Assembly: GCA_933228675.1 (NCBI GenBank)
Contig: OW121742.1
Span: 15,082,489 to 15,146,488, forward strand
DNA length: 64,000 nt
Source of the DNA: Stomorhina lunata
Lineage: Eukaryota; Arthropoda; Insecta; Diptera; Rhiniidae
Direction of reading: 5' to 3'
Positions 12,311-24,297 of this stretch are shown here, piece by piece (position 1 is the stretch's first letter; every line of letters starts with the position of its first letter). The translations under genes were made by a program, and so were the position numbers. Below the pieces are notes generated by a model, which searched no databases, was not told where the DNA came from, and saw nothing but the letters and a program-made list of their open reading frames with translations.

Positions 12311-14186
12311 TTTTTTGGCTGGTTATCAAATCCCATCTCTGAATTGGTGCATTAGCTGGTTTGGTATAAAAATTCTGTTTGTCTTCGTGGTGGTTAAAAC
12401 GAATTGAAATTCTGCTACATTATAGCTAATATACATATAAGTAACACTTGCAAAATAACTTCCTGTAATATAATACAACTTCTTCCTTTACGCAAAAACA
12501 TTTGATTAATTACTTCAGTAAAGAACACAGGAAACACCCTCCCCCTTTAGCACTTTAATATTGGGTTTTGAAGCATTTTATCCATTTTAACACTTAAAAG
12601 TGTGACAAATATTATAACACTTTGAAGATACCATTAAAGGGTTTCGTAGGCCTTGATGACTGTAATCATTGGGGAATTTAGCAAATAATATTAAATGTTG
12701 GGCATATTTGTAATGCATGAGTTTGTATTATTAGGTCCATCCTTTTGATAGACTGTCTATGTGTCTGTCTGTCTGTCTCTTTGTAATTACAAAAGGGTTG
12801 AGTGGGGAATGGCTTATACGTTTTTTATTTTTGTGCCAAAGTATTGCATATGATTATGTTAATTGCATTTTTAGTAAGTGGCTGACGATGAGGACGTTCA
12901 TGATGTTGATGACGTTGGGATTTAAGGACTGCAATAATAATGATAATGCATTTTTCTAAAAAAGAAACTCTTTGTTAACACGCAAAAACTTCAAAACTTT
13001 TAAAAGCCAAATGGATTCCTGTAAATTGCTTATGGTTATGTACTTGTTCGATTACCATCTTTATACTCATCATCCTGATACTCATCGTCAGCAAATGGCC
13101 TTTACATCGTCATTAACTTTCATCCTATAACTTGTTGATATGTTTGTGACAACAATTGCTTAAACTTAACTAAATGTATGATGTTACGAATGACAGTCAA
13201 TATGACTGACTGAATGAATGATGTCAGTCATTTCGTCGTTTAGTCAGTTCATCTGATGGTTATGTGTAAAAATATACCATTTTGTTTTGTATTGTTATTT
13301 TTTGGTTTGGAACTGAAACTGGGTAACTGACTGACTGGTCGTTTTGGCTGGTTGATTGGTTGTTTAGTTGATTCATTTGTTTGGCTTGAATGGGCTTTCA
13401 TTTGTTAACGATTAGCTATTTCCGCAGCTGTTTCTTTTCTTCCACTTCAGTCCTTTTAATAGGTTTTTTTTTTGCATTTCATTGCTATATATCGAGAGGT
13501 TCAAACATGAAAAAGTATTACAGCCATTATAAAGAATATAAACTCTGTAAATGAGTGACAAAGAGGACCCGGATCACTAGGGAAAAAGGCAGAAGTTCTT
13601 AATAATGACTAGCAAATTTAAAATCTGCATTATCATTGGTCCTACGAATATAATAAGATTCTGCCTCTGATTTTATTTAATAAATACCCTAAACCTTTTT
13701 GGGCACCCATTTCGGAATCCCTGAAAACCTTCTTAATGCCTGCCAGTGAAATGACCAAACATTTATATTTATAGAAGAGGAAAAAATCTAAGAAAAGTAA
13801 AGAAAAACTTATTAAATTATTCCAATTATAATGGTGCTTATTGAGCTGTCCATTTAATACAATGTATTCAATAAAAACCAATCAGTGAATTCCTTTCTAA
13901 CATTTCTTTTCTACAACTCATGTTAATAATAAATGAAAAAATAAAAAGAAAATGTTTTGTTAATAGAAATATTTATATTTAGACATTAGAACTAATGATT
14001 TAATACAAAGTTGTCAAGGCAAAACCATAAGAGATTTAATAGTTAATTAATTACAAAAAAAAAGACTTTTTGCCAATTAGCAAAATATTGGAAAAAGGGA
14101 GTTTTGTAGGTTTTATAGTAATTACTTTTAATAAAGAAGAACAAAGTATTTTAATATTTAATAGAGAAACAAATTAAATAACAAAA
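12311..14186. other. Spacer without convincing genes
   Basis: AT-rich with a (GTCT) tract at about 12,762-12,780, GATGA/GACG-rich sequence at 12,880-12,915 and loose GACT/AATG simple repeats at 13,195-13,370. A 79-codon minus-strand frame at 13,642-13,881 has a less AT-rich 3' half, but I recognise no family in it. Confidence 0.55.
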
Positions 14187-16756
14187 GAAAAAAATTTTGT
14201 TAAGAAAATCTTTTATAGAAAAAACTTTTTTAAAGAAAATTTTTGTACAGAAAAAAATTTTTCTATAGAAAAATTTTATTTGTTAAAAAAATTTTTAAAA
14301 TTTTTGTTAAGAAAAATTTTCTATAAAAAAAAATTTTTCTATAGAAAAAATTTTACTAAAAAAATTTTTTCTATAAAAAAAATTTTTCTAAAGAAAATTT
14401 TTCTATCGAAAAAATTTTTCTACCGAAGAAATTTTGCTAAAGAAAATTTTTCTATACAAACAATTTTTCTAAAGAAAATTTTTCTATCGAAAAAATTTTT
14501 CTAAAGAAAATTTTTCTATCGAAAAAATTTGTCTAACGAAAATTTTTCTATAGAAAAAATGTTTCTCACGAAAATTTTTCTATAGAAAAAATGTTTCTAA
14601 CGAAAATTTTTCTATAGAAAAAATGTTTCTAACGAAAATTTTTCTATAGAAAAAATTTTTCTAAAGAAAATTTTTCTATAGAAAAAGTTTTTCGAAAGAA
14701 AATTTTTCTATAGAAAAAATTTTTCTAAAAAAAATGTTTCTATAGAAAAAAATTTTCTAAAGAAAATTTTTCTATAGAAAAAAAAATTCTAAAGAAAATT
14801 TTTCTATAGAAAAAATTTTTCTAAAGAAAATTTTTCTACCGAAGAAATTTTGCTAAAGAAAATTTTTCTATAGAAAAAAATTTTCTAAAGAAAATTTTTC
14901 TATAGAAAAAAATTTTCTAAAGAAAATTTTTCTATAGAAAAAAATTTTCTAAAGAAAATTTTTCTATAGAAAAAAATTTTCTAACGAAAATTTGTCTATA
15001 GAAAAAATTTTTCTAAAGAAAATTTTTCTATAGAAAAAATTTTTCTAAAGAAAAAATTTTTCTAAAGAAAATTTTTCTAAAGAAAAAAATTTTCTAAAGA
15101 AAATTTTTCTATAGAAAAAAATTTTCTAAAGAAAATTTTTCTATAGAAAAAAATTTTCTAAAGAAAATTTTTCTATAGAAAAAAATTTTCTAAAAAAAAT
15201 TTTTTTATTGAAAAAATTTTCTTTTCTAAAGAAAATTTTTCTATAGAAAAAAATTTTTTGTCAAGAAAATTTTTCTATAGAAAAAAATTTTTTGTCAAGA
15301 AATTTTTTCTATAGAAAAATTTTTCTATAGAAAAAATTTTTGTCAAGAAAATTTTTCTATAGAAAAAATTTTTGTCAAGAAAATTTTTCTATAGAAAAAA
15401 TTTTTGTCAAGAAAATTTTTCTATAGAAAAAATTTTTGTCAAGAAAATTTTTCTATAGAAAAAATTTTTGTCAAGAAAATTTTTCTATAGAAAAAATTTT
15501 TGTCAAGAAAATTTTTCTATAGAAAAAATTTTTGTCAAGAAAATTTTTCTATAGAAAAAATTTTTGTCAAGAAAATTTTTCTATAGAAAAAATTTTTGTC
15601 AAGAAAATTTTTCTATAGAAAAAATTTTTGTCAAGAAAATTTTTCTATAGAAAAAATTTTTGTCAAGAAAATTTTTCTATAGAAAAAATTTTTGTCAAGA
15701 AAATTTTTCTATAGAAAAAATTTTTGTCAAGAAAATTTTTCTATAGAAAAAATTTTTGTCAAGAAAATTTTTCTATAGAAAAAATTTTTGTCAAGAAAAT
15801 TTTTCTATAGAAAAAATTTTTGTCAAGAAAATTTTTCTATAGAAAAAATTTTTGTCAAGAAAATTTTTCTATAGAAAAAATTTTTGTCAAGAAAATTTTT
15901 CCGTAGAAAAAATTTTTGTCAAGAAAATTTTTCTATAGAAAAATTTTTGTCAAGAAAATTTTTCTATAGAAAAATTTTTTCTCAAGAAAATTTTACTATA
16001 GAAAAAATATTTGTCAAGAAAATTTTTCTATAGAAAAAATTTTTGTCAAGAAATTTTTTCTATAGAAAAAATTTTTGTCAAGAAATTTTTTCTATAGAAA
16101 AAATTTTTGTCAAGAAATTTTTTCTATAGAAAAAATTTTTGTCAAGAAATTTTTTCTATAGAAAAAATTTTTGTCAAGAAATTTTTTCTATAGAAAAAAT
16201 TTTTGTCAAGAAATTTTTTCTATAGAAAAAATTTTTGTCAAGAAATTTTTTCTATAGAAAAAATTTTTGTCAAGAAATTTTTTCTATAGAAAAAATTTTT
16301 GTCAAGAAATTTTTTCTATAGAAAAAATTTTTTGTCAAGAAAATTTTTCTATAGAAAAAAATTTTTTGTCAAGAAATTGTTTCTATAGAAAAAATTTTTG
16401 TCAAGAAAATTTTTCTATAGAAAAAATTTTTGTCAAGAAAATTTTTCTATAGAAAAAATTTTTGTCAAGAAAATTTTTCTATAGAAAAAATTTTTGTCAA
16501 GAAAATTTTTCTATAGAAAAAATTTTTGTCAAGAAAATTTTTCTATTGAAAAAAATTTTCTAAAGAAAAGTTTTCTATAGAAAAAATTTTTGTCAAGAAA
16601 ATTTTTCTATGTAAAAAATTTTTGTCAAAAAAATTTTTCTATAGAAAAAATTTTTGTCAAGAAATTTTTTCTATAGAAAAAATTTTTGTTAAGAAAATTT
16701 TTCTATAGAAAAACTTTTTGTCAAGAAAATTTTTCTATAGAAAAAATTTTTGTCAA
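14187..16756 (+). repeat. Tandem array 4, family C (32 bp unit, about 80 copies)
   Basis: The unit is CTATAG-A6-T5 then GTCAAG-A4-T5, 32 bp by direct count. From about 14,640 to 15,230 the second block is CTAAAG. After about 15,250 it is GTCAAG and very regular, with long stretches of identical units. Near 16,040-16,310 a sub-run carries AAGAAATTTTTT instead of AAGAAAATTTTT. The first 450 bp are diverged. Frames inside, such as 14,280-14,504 and 16,267-16,452, just translate the repeat. Confidence 0.95.
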
Positions 16757-16792
16757 TATAATTTAAAAAAAAGAATTTTCCAAATGTTATCT

Positions 16793-16865
16793 TTTACTCC
16801 GATTATAGTTATATACACGGACTTTTAGCCTTATTCTCTGACTATTGGCTTTATCTTGACTTAAA
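16793..16865 (+). repeat. 19-bp satellite fragment (GACTATAGTCTTATACTCC family)
   Basis: CCGATTATAG, CGGACTTTTAG, CTGACTATTGG and TTGACTT follow one another at about 19-bp steps just after array 4. They match the better preserved 19-bp repeat at 17,743-17,948. Confidence 0.65.
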
Positions 16866-17742
16866 TAATTTTAAGATCCCATCCCTGTTTCTCATAATCA
16901 TCAATAGTTTTCCATTTCATTAAACTGCTGCATATTGCAGCATACTTAAAAGAATCTTAAACGAAATATGCGTGCAGTTAATTTGTTTGCTTGAATTGCA
17001 AATGTTTTTCTTGAAGCTTTACTACAAAAAAGACACTCCTCGCTTTAACCCCCTAACAGCCCACCACTCCCTCAAAACATAAAAAAAACTGATAAATTAA
17101 ATAAAATGTTTATTATTGCCACATAAATACAACAACTTTTTTTACTGACAAAAAAAAACACCAACAACAAAGAAACACTTTGCAACGTCTTTGTAATGTA
17201 AAAGCAGTTGCATTACACTGCAGTGCAGCACTAGGCAACACAATGACTGCTGTACTGCCGACGCTGCTGTTGCATTATTGGTTTGAAGAGAACTTAAGCG
17301 TGCCCATCAAAAGTCGTCAAATGTCAATCAACAACAATAAAATGTGAAGAAAAGAAAACAACGTCAACACAAAAAACATTCTAGAATTGCATTAAAAAAT
17401 TAAACATGTTGTTGATCGTTCAATGTATACAAAAGAAACAACAGCAACTGCTGTTGAACATTAACAGCAATATGAAGAAGTAGAAAGAAAAAAAAAAAGA
17501 AATTGCTGCAATGTGTTTTTTATTATGTGATGAAGGTAAGTTTTAGGTTTAGGAGGTACTTAAAACAATTCAAAAACGCATTCAATGCGAACAAACAATT
17601 GCAACCAACAACGACAAGCGACAAACAAAAGAAAAGTACTTGAGTTAAGGTAAAAAAAGTGTACGCACAAGTGTATGAGGCAGGAGCGTGGGGTTTGAAC
17701 AATCTCCCAAATTATATCAATCGGAGATTTCATTAACATAAC
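16866..17742. other. Spacer; less AT-rich at 17,160-17,350
   Basis: The part at about 17,190-17,330 is visibly more GC-rich and includes the palindrome CACTGCAGTG (about 17,216) and CAG/CTG-rich sequence. Further on, AACAGC and GCTGTT near 17,441-17,458 form a short hairpin. This could be a regulatory or 5'-leader sequence, and it is followed by a good splice-donor match at 17,536. Identity is unknown. Confidence 0.4.
17511..17535 (+). CDS. Speculative first coding exon
   Basis: An ATG in fair context (GCAATG) opens eight codons (MCFLLCDE) and one extra base before GTAAGT, a consensus splice donor. The leftover single G is in phase with the AA that starts the candidate exon at 58,510, which would make a GAA codon. 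A match of phase is expected one time in three by chance. Nothing else supports expression; treat this as a hypothesis only. Confidence 0.12.
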
Positions 17743-17948
17743 ATTATCCGACTATAGTCTTATACTCGGACCATGGTTTTATACACTGACTATTGTTCTA
17801 CACTTCGACCTATAACCCATCACTGATATATGAAAGAATAATCTCATACCCCGACTTTAGTCTCATACTCCAACCGTTGTCTAATACTCCGACTGAAGTC
17901 TTATTCCCAGTCTATATTATTCTAGTTTGACTATAGTCTTATATTTCA
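17743..17948 (+). repeat. 19-bp tandem satellite, left block
   Basis: The GAC of each unit recurs at 17,750, 17,769, 17,788, 17,807 and again at 17,853, 17,872, 17,891, 17,910, 17,929: steps of exactly 19 bp, with an interruption between the two runs. The consensus is about GACTATAGTCTTATACTCC, containing the palindrome GACTATAGTC. The block ends where the family C array begins. Confidence 0.85.
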
Positions 17949-17949
17949 G

Positions 17950-18604
17950 AAAAAAAAATTTGTAAAGAAAATTTTTCCACAGAAAAATTTTTGTAAAGAA
18001 AATTTTTTCACAGAAAAATTTTTGTAAAGATAATTTTTCTATAGAAAAAATTTTTCTAAAGAAAAGTTTTTTATAGAAAATATTTCTCTTAAGAAAATTT
18101 TTCTATAGAAAAATTTTTTCTAAAGAAAATTTTTCTATAGAAAAATTTTTTCTAAAGAAAATTTTTCTATAGAAAAATTTTTTCTAAAGAAAATTTTTCT
18201 ATAGAAAAATTTTTTCTAAAGAAAATTTTTCTATAGAAAAATTTTTTCTAAAGAAAATTTTTCTATAGAAAAATTTTTTCTAAAGAAAATTTTTCTATAG
18301 AAAAATTTTTTCTAAAGAAAATTTTTCTATAGAAAAATTTTTTCTAAAGAAAATTTTTCTATAGAAAAATTTTTTCTAAAGAAAATTTTTCTATAGAAAA
18401 ATTTTTTCTTAAGAAAATTTTGCTATAGAAAAATTTTTTCTAAAGAAAATTTTTCTATAAAAATAATTTTTGTAAAGAAAATTTTTCTATAAAAATAATT
18501 TTTGTTAAGAAAATTTTTCTATAGAACAAATTTTTCTAAAGAAAAAATTTTTCTAAACAAAATTTTTCAATAGAAAAACTTTTTCTACAGAAAAACATTT
18601 TGTA
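17950..18604 (+). repeat. Tandem array 5, family C (32 bp, about 20 copies)
   Basis: CTATAG-A5-T6 alternates with CTAAAG-A4-T5 at exactly 32 bp in the centre (18,110-18,400), with diverged GTAAAG units at both ends. It is embedded inside the 19-bp GACTATAGTC satellite, which resumes directly after it. Confidence 0.92.
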
Positions 18605-18609
18605 AACTT

Positions 18610-18870
18610 TATATTACAACTGAAGTTTTATACTTCAGCTATAGGCCACTATAGTCACATACGACGACTATAGTCTCATACTCCGACTATATTGATATAT
18701 TTTAACTAAAGACTCATACTTCGACTACATTATTCTACATTAAAATGATTCTACTATAGTTTGAACCTAAAACTATAATCTTATATTCTGTGTTATCTTC
18801 CGAATACACCCATTAAAGTAGTCTTTGATATATAATGAAACTTCATCTATAGTTCTCTACTCCGACTAGA
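18610..18870 (+). repeat. 19-bp satellite, right block (degenerate)
   Basis: After array 5 the 19-bp family returns in degraded form: CACTATAGTCACATACGACGACTATAGTCTCATACTCCG, split here as CACTATAGTCACATACGAC and GACTATAGTCTCATACTCC, then weaker ACTATAG and ACTCCGACTAGAG copies to about 18,870. Confidence 0.7.
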
Positions 18871-19247
18871 GTCAGTAAAAGCTCTTTATCTTAAGTTACA
18901 ATTGTAAGAAGCCCCTGAATAAACATATGTAAGTCCCTACGCCTCTGATCATCATTAATAAGAGGCCCCTGCACTTATTTTCACGTGTGTCACTCGTCCG
19001 AGAGTGTGTGTAAATGAAGTCTGGAAATATTATACATCGTTTATCATGTTTTTATTCATATATTCTCTTTTTTGCACAAAAATATTGAAAGGGTAAAGGG
19101 AAAAAGAAATTTAAGCTGCCAAGCAGTCTGTTTTTCAAACTCTGCAAATAAATGGAAAAAACGCGAAATAATAAAAAAAAATTAAAAAGTACAAGTGGTC
19201 ATAAACGACCACAAGATATCCTATATCAAAAGAAAACCAAATTAAAA
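18871..19247. other. Spacer without recognisable genes
   Basis: Moderately AT-rich single-copy-looking DNA between two family C arrays; nothing specific recognised. Confidence 0.6.
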
Positions 19248-20708
19248 AAAAAAAATTTAACAAAAATTTTTCTTCAGAAAAAATTTTTTAACAAAAACTT
19301 TTCTCTAGAAAAAATTTTGTAAAAAAAATTTTTCTACAGAAAAAATTTTTGAAAAGAAAATTAAGGTAAAGAAATTTTTTCTCTAAAGAAAAAATTATTG
19401 TAAAGAAAATTTTTCTATACAAAAAATGTTTGTAAAGAAAATTTTTCTATAGAAAAAATTTTTGTAAAGAATATTTTTCCATAGAAAAAATTTTGGTAAA
19501 GAAAATTTTTCTATAGAAAAAAATTTTGTAAAGAAAAATTTTCTATGGAAAAAAATTTTTAACAAAATTTTTTTCTATAGAAAAATTTTTGCAAAAAAAG
19601 AATTTTTCTATAGAAAAATTTTTGCAAAAAAAGAATTTTTCTATAGAAAAAATTTTTGTCAAGAAAATTTTTCTATAGAAAAAATTTTTGTAAAGAAAAT
19701 TTTTCTATAGAAAAATTTTTTCACAAAATTGTGTTTTTATAGAAAAAATTTTTTAACGAATATTTTTCTATATCGTCTTTTTATCATCTTATATATATCA
19801 TCTTTTTATCGAAAATTTTCTATAGAAAAATTTTATATCGAAAAATTTTATATCGAAAATTTTCTAAAGAAAAATTTTATATCGAAAATTTTCTATACAA
19901 AAATTTGGTATCGAAAATTTTCTATATAAAATTTTTTTTCTAGAGAAAATTTTATATTGAAAATTTGCTATAGAAAAAAATTTGGTATCGAAAATTTTCT
20001 ATATAAAAATTTTTATCGAAAATTTTCTAGAGAAAATTTTATATTGTATCAAAAATTTTCTTTTGAAAAATTTTGTATTGAAAATTTTCTACAGAAAGGT
20101 TTTACAACATAATATGTTATAAAATAAAATTTTAAATCAAAGATTTTTTATAGAAAAATTTTATATCGAAAATTTTCTATAGAAAAATTATAGATCGAAA
20201 ATTTTCTATAGAAATATTTTATATCAAAAATTTTCTATAGAAAATTTTATATTGAAAATTTGCTATAGAAAAATTTTATATCGAAAATTTTGTATAAACA
20301 AATTTTATATCGAAAATTTTCTATAGAAAAATTTTATATAGAAATTCTATAGAAACATTTTTTATCAACAATTTTCTATCGAAAATTTTCTATTGAAAAA
20401 TTTTTTATCGAAAATTTTCAATTGATAAATTTTTTATCAAAAATTTTCTATTGAAAAATTTTTTATCAAAAATTTTCTTTTGAAAAATTTTTATCGAAAA
20501 TTTTCTATTGAAAAATTTTATATAGAAAAATTCTTTGCAGAAAATTTTTTTATCGAAAATTTTGTCTGGAAAAATTTTATATCGAAAATTTTCTATAGAG
20601 AAATTTTATATCAAAAATTTTATATAAAAAAAAATTTTACATCGAAAATTTTCTATAGAAACATTTATATTATCTATAGAAAAATTATATAACGGAAATT
20701 TTATAATT
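19248..20708 (+). repeat. Tandem array 6, family C changing to a 29-bp unit
   Basis: To about 19,730 the units are CTATAG with TGTAAAG or AACAAA blocks at about 32 bp, diverged. After a short non-repeat joint (about 19,760-19,805) the unit becomes CTATAG-A5-T4-ATATCG-A4-T4, which steps by 29 bp (for example CTAT at 20,177 and 20,206). Units are heterogeneous throughout, suggesting an older array. Confidence 0.9.
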
Positions 20709-21610
20709 TTTTTTTAATTTTTAAGTATGTGACAAAAATTACTAGAAACCATCTGTAGTGGCGTAGGGTATAAAAATATGTTCACTTAACAAGTTGACAT
20801 TAAATTCTTGTATAAAGTCGTCGAGTATTCGTAAACTTTTTTCCCCCATGATTATGATTTTTCTATACCCGCAATAATAAGTCGAATAATGCAACTAAAT
20901 TGCCAAAGATAAAAAGAAATAGATAATGGATGGAGTTGGAGGGTGCGTTAAATGCAACATTATTATGTTTCTTGTAACTTTTTACAAATGTTGACATACA
21001 AGTTGTCATTCAACTTCAATGTTGCTGGCAACTAACTCTGAACCTGAACTGAACTGATAAAACGGAGATAGGGGTTTTTTTCAATACAGTTTTCATTTTT
21101 CTGCTAAAGACAAGTGATGCTTAACAAATGATATAATCAGGCGAATTTGTGATGATAATGACGATGACGATGTTACTTACTCTAACGATGATGACGATGA
21201 GAATGATAATGAAAATGTTTCATAAATAAAAACGTCTTTCAATGAATGCATTTAACCTTTTCATTTTAAAATGTTTGACTTTACAATGAAACAATGAAAG
21301 TTAACAAATGGGGAAGATACAAAAAAAAAAAACTAAATAAATGCTAATACTAGAATTAAAATAGCAGATGATGAGAATCCTGCGTATTTTTATGCTACAG
21401 TTTATCAGCATAAGTGGATTTTTCTTAACGAAAGGGGTGTATAAATTTCCATTTAGTTAAGGAATTTTATGTTAAAATATTGTTTAAATTAAATAGACAA
21501 CTGCTTGATGGCAGATAAGAATAATGAAAAATGTTGAAGTTCAAAATTAGCTTCAAATCAAAGGGGCTGTAAAAGTAACCGACATTATAATATGAGTTTA
21601 AACTAAAAAA
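20709..21610. other. Spacer with GATGAC-type simple repeat
   Basis: Contains an imperfect GAT/GAC trinucleotide-like stretch at about 21,150-21,215. No sustained open frame or known gene is seen. Confidence 0.6.
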
Positions 21611-21700
21611 AGCCGAGTCGATGACTCAATTTTTTAACGAAAAATCAGTCGATGACTCCTTTTCTATAGAAAACCGAGTCGATGACTCACTTTTCTATAC
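21611..21700 (+). repeat. Three-unit outlier of family D
   Basis: Three units with (GAG)TCGATGACTC and TTTTCTATAGAAAA or close variants, about 31 bp apart, located 4 kb to the left of the large family D array. This shows family D exists as a dispersed seed as well as a long array. Confidence 0.88.
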
Positions 21701-22269
21701 AAATGAAATTTCTATTTTAATTTATAATTGAACATTCACACAATCCCTCTTAATTATCTCTTCAAAACTTTTATCTCGTTCCAAATATTTTCAATACTTT
21801 TTTTCCTCTATTTTTTTCTAATTTTCATAAACATTTATGTACTAATTGTTTCGAACATTTGTATCTTTAACCACAAATTAGCTTTTATTGCACATGGAAT
21901 GAACAAAAACTGTGAATATCTATTGGTTTTCGTAATAATCAACATGAACAAATTGCAATCGAAACATTTTTGAATTTGAATTAACCGAGAAACAGCAACA
22001 ACGATTTGTTGTTTGCCACAAAATAAATAAAATGTTCGGAACAATTTTTATGAAAATTTTGTTTTTTCAACAAAACCATAGAATATCTAATAGAGAAAAT
22101 TTTATTGCTAACAAGCACAAAGAAATTAGTTTAGTTTTAGTAAATTCATAACACGTTTTATGGTTTATTTGTTTTATTGGTTTAAAGTTGTTAAAGCTTG
22201 CAACATGCAACACAAACCCTGGGCACATATTCAAACCTTGTTCATGGCTACATGCAGAAAAAATTAGTT
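21701..22269. other. Spacer without recognisable genes
   Basis: Single-copy-looking AT-rich DNA. Overlapping frames on both strands (21,728-21,973 and 21,835-22,044) are hydrophobic and AT-driven and show no family motif. Confidence 0.55.
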
Positions 22270-24297
22270 AGTAGAAAATTTTTGAAAAAATTCCTATAAA
22301 ACTAGGAAATTTTTGAAAAATTTCCTATAAAACTAGGAAATTTTTGAAAAATTTCCTATAAAAATAGGAAATTTTTGAAAAATTTCATGTATAAAAAGGA
22401 AATTTTTGAAAAATTTCCTATAAAAATAGGAAATTTTTGAAAAATTTCCTATAAAAATAGGAAATTTTTGAAAAATTTCCTATAAAAAATAGGAAATTTT
22501 TGAAAAATTTCCTATAAAAAATAGGAAATTTTTGAAAAATTTCCTAAAAAAATAGGAAATTTTTGAAAAATTTCTTATAAAAATAGGAAATTTTTGAAAA
22601 ATAGGAAATTTTTGAAAAATTTCCTATAAAAATAGAAAATTTTTGAAAAATTTCCTATAAAAATAGGAAATTTTTGAAAAATTTCCTATAAAAATAGGAA
22701 ATTTTTGAAAAATTTCCTATAAAAATAGGAAATTTTTGAAAAATTTCCTATAAAAATAGGAAATTTTTGAAAAATTTCCTATAAAAATAGGAAATTTTTG
22801 AAAAATTTCCTCTAAAAATAGGAAATTTTTGAAAAATTTCCTATAAAAATAGGAAATTTTTGAAAAATTTCCTATAAAAATAGGAAATTTTTGAAAAATT
22901 TCCTATAAAAATAGGAAATTTTTGAAAAATTTCCTATAAAAATAGGAAATTTTTGAAAAATTTCCTATAAAAATAGGAAATTTTTGAAAAATTTCCTATA
23001 AAAATAGGAAATTTTTGAAAAATTTCCTATAAAAATAGGAAATTTTTGAAAAATTTCCTATAAAAATAGGAAATTTTTGAAAAATTTCCTATAAAAATAG
23101 GAAATTTTTGAAAAATTTCCTTTAAAAATAGGAAATTTTTGAAAAATTTCCTATAAAAATAGGAAATTTTTGAAAAATTTCCTATAAAAATAGGAAATTT
23201 TTGAAAAATTTCCTATAAAAATAGGAAATTTTTGAAAAATTTCCTATAAAAATAGGAAATTTTTGAAAAATTTCCTATAAAAATAGGAAATTTTTGAAAA
23301 ATTTCCTATAAAAATAGGAAATTTTTGAAAAATTTCCTATAAAAATAGGAAATTTTTGAAAAATTTCCTATAAAAATAGGAAATTTTTGAAAAATTTCCT
23401 ATAAAAATAGGAAATTTTTGAAAAATTTCCTATAAAAATAGGAAATTTTTGAAAAATTTCCTATAAAAATAGGAAATTTTTGAAAAATTTCCTATAAAAA
23501 TAGGAAATTTTTGAAAAATTTCCTATAAAAATAGGAAATTTTTGAAAAATTTCCAATAAAAATAGGAAATTTTTGAAAAATTTCCTATAAAAATAGGAAA
23601 TTTTTGAAAAATTTCCTATAAAAATAGGAAATTTTTGAAAAATTTCCTATAAAACTAGGAAATTTTTGAAAAATTTCCTATAAAAATAGGAAATTTTTGA
23701 AAAATTTCCTATAAAAATAGGAAATTATTAAAAAATTTCCTATAAAAATAGGAAATTTTTGAAAAATTTCCTATAAAAATAGAAAATTTTTGAAAAATTT
23801 TTTATAAAAATAGGAAATTTTTGAAAATTTTCCTATAAAAATAGGAAATTTTTGAAAATTTTCCTATAAAAATAGGAAATTTTTGAAAAATTTCCTATAA
23901 AAATAGGAAATTTTTGAAAAATTTCCTATAAAAATAGGAAATTTTTGAAAAATTTCCTATAAAAATAGGAAATTTTTGAAAAATTTCTTATAAAAATAGA
24001 AAATTTTTGAAAAATTTTCTATAAAAATAGGAAATTTTGAAAAACACTCCTATAAATTAGGAAATTTTTTAAAACTTTCCTATAAATTAGGAATTTTTCG
24101 AAAAATTTCCTATAAAAATACGAAATTTTTTAAAAATTTTTCTATAAAAATACGAATTTTTTTTTAAATTTCTATAAAAATTTCCTATAAAAATAGAAAA
24201 TTTTAGAAAAATTTGCTGTTAAAATAGGAAATTTTAGAAAAAATTTCCTATAAAAATAGGAAAATTTTCAAAAATTTCCTATAAAAATAGGAATTTT
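22270..24297 (+). repeat. Tandem array 7, family B2 (31 bp, about 65 copies)
   Basis: A highly uniform array. Each unit has arms GGAAATTTTT and AAAAATTTCC around one central G, then CCTAT-AAAA-ATAGG sharing its CC and GG, total 31 bp. Most units from 22,660 to 23,640 are identical. The right end from about 24,030 is decayed (ACACTCC, ATAAATTAGG, lost spacing). Uniform core with diverged ends is the usual signature of unequal exchange. Confidence 0.97.

Noticed and set aside
13642..13881. A 79-codon minus-strand frame with a less AT-rich 3' part (ends IKKVFRDSEMGAQKG...) after an acceptor-like CACTGGCAG.
   Set aside because: No recognised family and no donor-acceptor pair; length is within chance expectation for 64 kb.
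22270..24297. Regular repeats considered as a CRISPR array.
   Set aside because: There are no unique spacers: the whole 31-bp unit repeats, in a eukaryotic AT-rich context with no cas genes.
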